DNA from: Miscanthus floridulus
Lineage: Eukaryota > Streptophyta > Magnoliopsida > Poales > Poaceae
Assembly (NCBI RefSeq): GCF_019320115.1
Contig: NC_089595.1
Coordinates: 107,524,158-107,588,157, forward strand
Direction: 5' to 3'
Length of the DNA: 64,000 nucleotides
In this document: positions 57,501 to 64,000 of the stretch, in pieces
How the letters are laid out: each line of letters opens with the position of its first letter
Numbering within the stretch: position 1 is the stretch's first letter
The notes under the pieces: generated by a model
What the model saw: the letters and a program-made list of their open reading frames with translations, nothing else
Databases searched by the model: none
Told to the model about the DNA's origin: nothing
Program-made: the position numbers and the translations under genes

Positions 57501-59048
57501 ATATTGGTAAATAAACCACCAAGTTGACAACTTGCCCGTGGTACTTTTAGTTTCCAGCAGCAATCAAAAACTAAAAAATATACATAGTTTCAGACTTAAA
57601 ACTGCCAAAAGATGGACCATGAAAACCTGTGCAACGATTAAGTAAAGGCCTAATAGTACTACTGGTACTGGGTACAGTGAGCAGCAAGCACTGGACCACA
57701 ACTAAATGAGAAGCTTCAAGGTACTTGCATATACGTCAGGTAAGAATGACCTGTCTCTCGTTCTTGAATTCTGAATTTTGAGAGGCACAGCTCATTGTGA
57801 GCAGATGCCTGGCAGATCTCGTCAGGTAAAAATGTACTGTATTACGTCCTTATTTTGAATAATGACAACTCGCTAGATGGTTGAATTGAAAGTCTTTCTA
57901 ACATGAATGACTAGGCACTGATTATATAAGAAAAAAAAAACTATCAACTGAACATGCTGGTTTGTGCATGGCGAATAAGGGCGTTCAGATGTCTCAGCAA
58001 ATATCTCAGCGATAAACTTTTGGTTAAAATGCTGTTCTCTCCATGAGAATGTTACATTCCATAAATCAAATGATCCTTGGTGGACGTTATATCCAAGAGA
58101 AAAAGATAATCTTGTTGCATTTAGACTTCAGTTAAGCGTTTCTGCATTTGCATTGCAGCCACATTTGTATATAGTGACCTCAAACCAGTGAGTCCTGGCT
58201 CTGACGAAGTGGGCAGCAGCGTATTCCAGTGCTTCTGTAGTGCTGTTGCATTGGGTCCAGTGCTGCTGTAGTGCTGTTGCATTGGATCGCTTTGACAACC
58301 TGAAACCAGCGTGCAGGACGCTTTGCACAGAGATCAACTTAGGTTAGTGCAAATTGGGTTGGTTCCAATTCCAAACCGCTGCTCCTTATACATAGGGTCA
58401 GCGAAACCAGCGGTTTAGCTGCCATGGGATGGGAGCTCGCGACAGACGCTCGTATCCTACAACCACTTGCTTCAGGAACCATGTCCAAGTTCAGGCCACG
58501 GCTGAGTTTGTAAGTATCAGCTCGCTCACTTGCTCTCCGGTGAAGCCGGGCGCCCGGGCGATAGGTCATTACTTGTAGCACTAGTTGCTGTACTTGATCA
58601 GGAGCTCTGCAGTTTTGGCTGCTTCTGCCTGCAAATCAAAGATCAGAATTCAGAAAGGGAGAAAGGCACCACTCACCAGCGTTAGATTCTCCCACAATTC
58701 GCTTGCCTAATGCAATAGTTCAACACAGGGGAGCCAATGATTGATACCCGTGAGCCATAAGCCACTGTTTCGGTGTTTCCTACAATGAACTGCATGCTCA
58801 TCTGCATTCAGGTTTTCCTACCCTTTTTCTGTTTGCATTTGCATGAAAACTCACTGACGATGTAGTGTGTTAGTCTTCAAACCGTAGCAACTAGCATAGC
58901 ATGATGATTTAGCTGATGAGGCTCAGACTTCATGGGTGCTGTTGAAATGTGATGCGATGTGGCATATATAACGGCATGTGCGATGTTATGATATGCACAA
59001 GTAGAAGTAGGCGCTGGGAAGACGTGAGCCTTCATTCGTCGCCTCTCC

Positions 59049-59055
59049 TATATAA
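59049..59055 (+). promoter_or_regulatory. TATA box of the second DVL gene
   Basis: TATATAA in CTCCTATATAACCCCTACGG lies 136 nt upstream of the ATG, matching the first copy. Confidence 0.7.
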
Positions 59056-59184
59056 CCCCTACGGGATGCTGTCACTTGGCCACACGCCATTGCAGAAGCA
59101 GATACAGAAGCAGTGGTGTGGTGCTGCAGAGCCAGCCGGCTTCTTCACAGCTCACACCCGCCTCTGTTCGTTCGTTCGGGCAGG

Positions 59185-59316
59185 ATGAATAAGCCATGGA
59201 GCAGTAGCCAGGGGAAGCGCAGGGGAGGAGGGCTCAGCAGGGTGCTGAGGGAGCAGAAGGCCAGGCTCTACATCATCCGGCGATGCGTCGTCATGCTTCT
59301 CTGCTACCATGACTGA
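59185..59316 (+). CDS. DVL/RTFL (ROTUNDIFOLIA-like) micropeptide, copy 2
   Basis: This is a 43-residue peptide identical to copy 1 except Ser for Arg at residue 18 (AGC versus AGA). It has the same RTF/DVL domain ([17 protein letters not shown]) and the same basic N-terminus. The leader upstream of the ATG has diverged in length and frame between copies while the coding part has not, which supports the MNKPW start and purifying selection or recent conversion. The TATA box is 136 nt upstream. Both copies lie on the same strand 2.5 kb apart with no gene between, and probably share expression. Whether they are redundant cannot be told from sequence. Confidence 0.93.
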   Translation: MNKPWSSSQGKRRGGGLSRVLREQKARLYIIRRCVVMLLCYHD

Positions 59317-59885
59317 TCTCATCTCACCTGCTGCTGCTCTGCTCTGCTCCTCTTCTTGGCCATTGACTCAGTCTAGGTGCTCTTCCTGCTGCTTTTGATC
59401 TTCAGTTTCTAGGTTGTAGCCTTGTAGGGTTGACGATTCTTTCATGTACATAGGCTAGTTCTCAGGTAGCTGCTAACATCTGAGTGTTGTGTTGCTGGTT
59501 TCTTCTCCTAAGTCCTACAATGGCAAGGATGTATGTGCTGCAAGTTGTTGTCTCGTGTATTTGCTCTCTAAGAATTGGAAGATCACCCAAAAAAAAAAGT
59601 GTCTTTTGTATCTACCTTTTGTCTTACATTCAGATTCACTTTAATACAGCTGTTGGACCAATATTGTACGAAAGGTCTTCGAATTTAATTCATGCCAAAA
59701 TCAAGATAAATTTGAAGAGGAATCCTTCTGTGCTTAACATTTTAGAGCCTGTTTGAAACCCAAAAAAAATTATGTTCCTGCATTTTGCTGTCAACTGATT
59801 CCGTGTTCCAAACATGCCCTTATGCACGTAACAAAAAAATGCAAATATATGCCCGTAATCTGAAGATATGATCAAACATAACCTC

Positions 59886-59888
59886 TGT

Positions 59889-59919
<31 letters not shown>

Positions 59920-59924
59920 GGGGG
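59886..59924. repeat. (TG)9 followed by a 22-base G run
   Basis: A simple TG repeat passes directly into a G homopolymer. The homopolymer length is likely uncertain in the assembly. Confidence 0.9.
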
Positions 59925-61445
59925 TACGCTACTATAATGCCAATCATGAACTGCAATGCCGCAGGGTATCGTCTGAAAAAACACAGCATTACAGTTTCCA
60001 AATTTTCCCCGTCATTTGAATAACTTTTTTTGAAAGGATGGCAAAAGCTTCGGCGTAATTTTTATTAGAAACAGAAAATAAAACAAAGTGTTAGTCCAAA
60101 TTTTTTGAGTGAAAACCAATAAAAAAACCACACAAATTCCCCATACAACTACACAAAGACCAACCGAACCCTAAGCCAACTCAAACGAAGCCTCAACTAA
60201 AACTAACAACTCACACTGGTCATTTGAGTAATACTGTTTGGAAATGGCACCGCTGGTACAACATGCCATACTTCCCAGTTTTCAGGTCCACTCTCTATCT
60301 TTCAACTAGCAAGGATCATCCAGTTTTTCTCAACAACCTCTTTATTGAAAGAATAGGTTCCTTACAAAATGGTAAATAAACCACCAAGATGACATCTTGG
60401 CCGTGGTGCTTTTAGTTTTCCAGCAGCAATCGAAAACTTTAGTCCAAAAAATATACATAGTTTCAGACTTAAACCGCCAAAAGATGAGCCATGAAAATCT
60501 GTGCAGCAATTAAGTAATAGCTTAATGGTACTACTACTGTGAGGAGCAAGAAGCTTCAAGGTACTTGCATATACATGCAGCGTTGAGTTGAAAATGACCC
60601 ACCTGCCTCTCGTTCTTGAATTCTGAATTTTGAGAGGCACAGCTCATTGCGAACACAAGCCTGGCAGATCTCATTAGGTGCAAATGTATGTCCTTGTTTT
60701 CTATAATGACAACTGACTAGATGGTTGAATTGAAGTGTTCTCTAACATGAATTTACTAGGCACAAATTATATAGATAACAAAAAAAATCTATCAACTGAA
60801 CATGCTGGTTTGTGCATGGTGACTAAGGGCGTTCAGGTGTCTCAGCAAATACCTAAGCGACAACTTTTGGTTAAAATACTGTTCTCTCCATTTGCAGCCA
60901 AGAGAACGTTATAGCCAAGAGAAAAAGAAAATCTTGTTGCATTCAGACTTCAGTTAAGCATTTCTGCATTTGCAGCCACATTTGTATACCCTAATCCTGG
61001 CTCTGACGAAGTGGGCAGCAGCGTAGTCCAATCTCCAATGCTGCTGTAGTGCTGTTGCATTGGATCGCTTAAACACTTCAACGTGAAGCCAGCGTGCAGG
61101 ACGCTTTGCACAGAGATCAACTTAGGTTAGTGCAAATTGGGTTGGTTCCAATTCCAAACTGCTGCTCCTTTTACACAGGGTTGGCAAAACCAGCGGTTTA
61201 GCTGCCATGGGATGGGAGCTCGCGACAGACGCTCGTATCCTACAACCACTTGCTTCAGGCCACTGCTGTAAACAAGAGCTTGTAAGTAACAGCTCGCTTA
61301 CTTGCTCTCCAGTGAAGCCGGGCCACAGGCCATTACTTGTAGCACTAGTTGCTGTACTTGATCGGGAGCTCTCAAGTTTGTCAAATAGTTAACAAATGCC
61401 ATCGCCATCACACAACTGAAGAAATTGAAAAGGAAAACACAGTAA
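59925..61445. other. non-coding part of duplicated unit 2
   Basis: An AT-rich insertion at about 60020-60230 is not seen in unit 1. From 60240 the sequence matches unit 1 (57420 onward). No gene was recognised apart from the possible exon relic described at 62367-62470. Confidence 0.5.
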
Positions 61446-61673
61446 GCCCTGTTTGGTACAGCTTATCTGGTAAGCGCTTCCCAGATAAGCTGCACAAATA
61501 GAGTAAAAGCGGCGGTCAAAATAAGCTGGTCTGATCCAGCTTCTGCTTTTTAGTACAAATGAGAGCTGTGGGAATAAGCGTGGCCAGAATAAGCTGCTGA
61601 AAACGTGGTGTTTGGCTGTTGATTTCAACTTATTTTAGCCATAAGCAGCTTATAAGCTGTACCAAACAGACCC
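61446..61673. mobile_element. Tourist-like MITE with CTGTTTGGTACAGCTTAT termini
   Basis: The left end GCCCTGTTTGGTACAGC and the right end (complement) GGGTCTGTTTGGTACAGC flank 228 bp. TAA lies at 61443-61445 and again at 61674-61676. The related block in the third unit (CACAGTAAGATGGG at 62795-62808) lacks the element and shows the undisturbed TAA. Confidence 0.9.
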
Positions 61674-62366
61674 TAAGATCAGCGTCGGCCAGCCGGCAGC
61701 CTAGTCCAATGCCAAAGAGTTGGACAGGTTTGCTTAGGTTTGCAAGTCAGAAGCTGTTGTTCGCACGAAGGGATATATATCATATCAAAGTGTTTGGTCG
61801 GTCGGAGCAGTGTAAACTAAGGGCAGTCCCAACCCTCCATGTAGGATGGTTTCCCAACATCTCAAGCCTGTGAATATTTGTTACCTACATATCAACTTTA
61901 TCTAACAAAATGATCTTTGGTGTGTTTCCTCAAAAAAAAAAAAAAGATCTTAGGAAATGTTGTAGCCAAGAGAAAAGGAGAATTTTGTTCCATTCAGACT
62001 TCAGTTAAGCTTTTCCTTTTGCAGCCACAATCTGTAGCCTACCTCAAACCAGTGAGCTCACAAGGGAGCGAAGTCCAGTGCTCCTGTTGCATTGGATCCC
62101 TTTCAACACTTCAACCTGAAAACCAGCGTGTAGGACGCTCTGTCCAGTGCAGAGATCAGCTTAGATTAGTGCAAATTGGGTCGATTCCAAACCGCTGTTC
62201 CTTTCACCCAGCGTCAGCAAAACCAACGGTTTAGCCGCCATGGGGGAGCTCGCGACAGACAGTCGTATTCTACAGCCACTTGATGTACTTGCTTCAGAAA
62301 CCATGTCCAAGTTCAGGCCATTGTTGTAAACAAGAGTTTGTAACAGCTCGTTTACTTACTACTACT

Positions 62367-62470
62367 AGTATTTATTCTCCAGTGAAGCCGGGCCACTGGC
62401 CATTACTTGTAGCACTAGTTGCTGTACTTGATCAGGAGCTCTGAAGTTTGTTTTGGCCGCTTCTGCCTGC
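62367..62470 (-). other. possible terminal exon relic, present in three related copies
   Basis: On the minus strand, after a TTTGATTTGCAG acceptor-like sequence, one frame reads AEAAKTNFRAPDQVQQLVLQ and closes shortly after at a stop. Copies at about 61310-61390 and 58540-58630 keep the RAPDQVQQLVLQVM words in the same frame, but the preceding bases differ and the endings diverge. I do not recognise the protein. It may be the end of a decayed gene carried along in the duplication or a chance frame. Confidence 0.25.
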
Positions 62471-62920
62471 AAATCAAAGAACAGAATTCAGAAAGGGAGA
62501 AAGTCATCAGCACGCGTCAGATTCTCCCACAATTCGCTTAGTACCTCTAATCTGAATTTATGTTTTCCCCAACCCTTTTGATATGCGTCTGTATGAAAAC
62601 TAGCTGATCTCGTTTCTCGTGCGTGTGTGTGTCAGCAGAAAGATGAAGCGTCGATGATCTGCACTATTCACGTTTCACGGTATAAAAATGGTTGACGCTG
62701 CTGATAACACGCGCCAGTTGTTCAGTGTATGCGGCTGTTCAAGTTAAGTCAAATACTTAACAAATGCCTTGGCCAAGACATTAAAAATGAAAGACACAGT
62801 AAGATGGGCGTTGGCCAGCCGACTTTAAAAGTCAAAGAGCCGGATAGGTTTGTTTAAGTTTGCAAGTCAGCAGCTGTTGTTCGCACGAAGGGAGATCATT
62901 TCAAAATGTTTGGTCGGTCA

Positions 62921-63299
62921 GAGCCAACGCACAACCATCGACCCAACGGTTCAATACTCCCGAAATTAGCCTCTGAGTGATAATTGTGACCTCAAGCACC
63001 ATATACATAGACAATTACCCTTCATAGGAGCACAAATTATAAGAGGGGGAATGGTTACTTTGCTCAATCAATTGCATTAACTACCCTTCTCAGCTCAAAT
63101 GTCAATATATCATCCAAAAACTTGTTGAAAACATTCACTTAGGTGGGTAAAATCTACTGAGATAATATGACGCACGGAATAGATGCAGTTAAGCTCGACA
63201 AAGTACAGGCACAACCATCTCCAGCAGTCATCGTGAAATCCATCTTATGGGGATAATCGATATTCCAAAACGCTCAGTGCTTGGGAGAGTAAAAGTCAA
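62921..63299 (-). other. 3' flank of the right-edge gene
   Basis: This lies downstream (in minus orientation) of the stop codon at 63302-63300. It is probably 3' UTR followed by intergenic DNA. No repeat was recognised. Confidence 0.4.
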
Positions 63300-63622
63300 T
63301 CAGCCGCTCATGATCTCACTTCCATCTGAATTTTCAGAGGCATCAGTAACATCACCTAGCTCTTCAGCCTCTTCTCTGTCGGTTTCCATAGCATCAACTT
63401 CAGACTCTTCATCATCCGTGTCCTTGTCTTCATAAATTATCGGTGGTGGCACCTCCTCATCAGCTTCATCATCAGCAATCTGGATCATAATAGTAGGATT
63501 AATTGTAATTTCAAAAATGGTCATCCGTTGCTGGGAAGGAAACTTACCTCGTTGAAAAGGTAATCTAGAGCGGTGGAGAGTTGCAATGCCGACTTGAATG
63601 TTGATGTTCTTGCATCAATAAG
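63300..63622 (-). CDS. C-terminal two exons of an unrecognised gene with an acidic tail
   Basis: Exon n-1 is 63622-63548 (25 codons: LIDARTSTFKSALQLSTALD, then YLFNE), with a CCAG acceptor and GTAAGT donor. The last exon is 63479-63300 (59 codons plus stop), starting IADDEADEEVPPP and ending DGSEIMSG. Both junctions are phase 0. The intron between them is 68 nt. The last exon is dominated by Asp, Glu and Ser, a disordered acidic tail typical of many nuclear or chaperone-like proteins. The preceding exon looks like a helix. The upstream exons lie beyond 64000. I do not recognise the family and propose no function. Confidence 0.65.
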
Positions 63623-63807
63623 CTGGAAAAAAATGTAGCCAGTAAAATCTGTGTCCAATAGTAAACATGACTTAAATTGCTATCATGCTATATGAACTGT
63701 ACAAGGACCCAAAAACTGGCAGGATAGACTTTTTGAGGCTACATTGTCTTGTTGCAGACCAAACTCAGCATGTCCAGGGAGGAGTGATGAGTAGAATATC
63801 CTTAACA

Positions 63808-64000
63808 GCCCGTTTGGATGTTGGTATTCAGGCCCAGAATTTGGAATTGGCATTGGTACCCCCTAATTCTATTGTTTGGATGGGGTCTTGGTATTGGCCT
63901 TTGGAAATGGGCTCCAATGCCATGCGGCATTCAGTCTACCTGTGCAACATATGAAGAAAATATCTACATGAAGAAGATTACGTCTAGCTATCCAAATTAG
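63808..64000. mobile_element. left part of a MITE cut by the window edge
   Basis: After CTTAA the sequence CAGCCCGTTTGGATGTTGGT starts in the style of grass MITE termini. The interior is repetitive (GGAATTGG, GGTATTGGCC words). The partner terminus would lie beyond 64000. It would sit in an intron or upstream of the acidic-tail gene. Confidence 0.45.

Larger units (their letters stand above)
56440..62920. repeat. tandem duplicated block: two full units and a third partial unit
   Basis: Unit 1 starts about 56440 and unit 2 about 58970; the DVL start codons are 2528 bp apart. Promoter (GATATGCACAAGTAG, CTATATAACCC), coding region and 3' flank all match. The 3' blocks at about 57500-58700, 60360-61390 and 61940-62560 are related to one another. 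A further block at 61370-61830 recurs at 62750-62920. The third unit has no DVL gene in the window. Indels and MITE insertions distinguish copies, so the duplication is not very recent outside the coding region. Confidence 0.85.

Overview
This window reads as nuclear DNA of a panicoid grass, most likely an andropogonoid such as the Miscanthus, Saccharum, Sorghum or Zea group. The reasons are intron-bearing plant genes with GC-rich first exons, an STN7 state-transition kinase, DVL/RTFL micropeptide genes, many grass-type MITEs, and a deep nest of Ty3/Gypsy elements of the kind that fill panicoid genomes. The species call is inference from style; no search was possible.

Layout. Positions 1-180 are homopolymer A and C, probably an assembly edge. 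At 531-620 (minus) lies the first coding exon of an AP180/CALM-type clathrin-assembly protein; the rest lies outside the window. Four short MITEs follow. At 4397-8873 (minus) there is a ten-exon STN7 gene that is complete except for one extra base in exon 9. From about 9.5 to 16.2 kb there are non-autonomous DNA-transposon relics, nested long-inverted-repeat elements, a 577-bp tandem duplication carrying a reversed LINE tail, and minisatellites.

From 16.2 to 54.4 kb I see only mobile DNA. The outer unit is Gypsy-A (16236-45258, plus). Its 5' LTR is cut into three pieces by a truncated Gypsy-B (16339-17763) and by a full-length reversed Gypsy-C (17879-29356, target duplication CCAGT). A related solo LTR (36795-38334) sits inside its integrase. 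Between pol and the 3' LTR, Gypsy-A carries two antisense gene-like modules with their own TATA boxes and introns: one plant-mobile-domain gene and one coiled-coil gene. An L1-type LINE (45259-54393) abuts Gypsy-A, lacks its endonuclease, and is split by a non-autonomous LTR element (49263-53460, minus).

From 54.4 kb to the end genes return. Two nearly identical DVL/RTFL micropeptide genes (56657-56788 and 59185-59316) lie in a tandemly duplicated block with matching TATA boxes, and a third partial block lacks the peptide gene. The last two exons of an unrecognised gene with an acidic C-terminus (minus) lie at the right edge. The host genes seen are therefore vesicle coat assembly, thylakoid light-harvesting regulation, organ-shape peptides and one unknown; they form no pathway. 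The most unusual signals are the antisense genes in Gypsy-A and a heptamer, ATCGGCT, scattered at least 35 times through that element.
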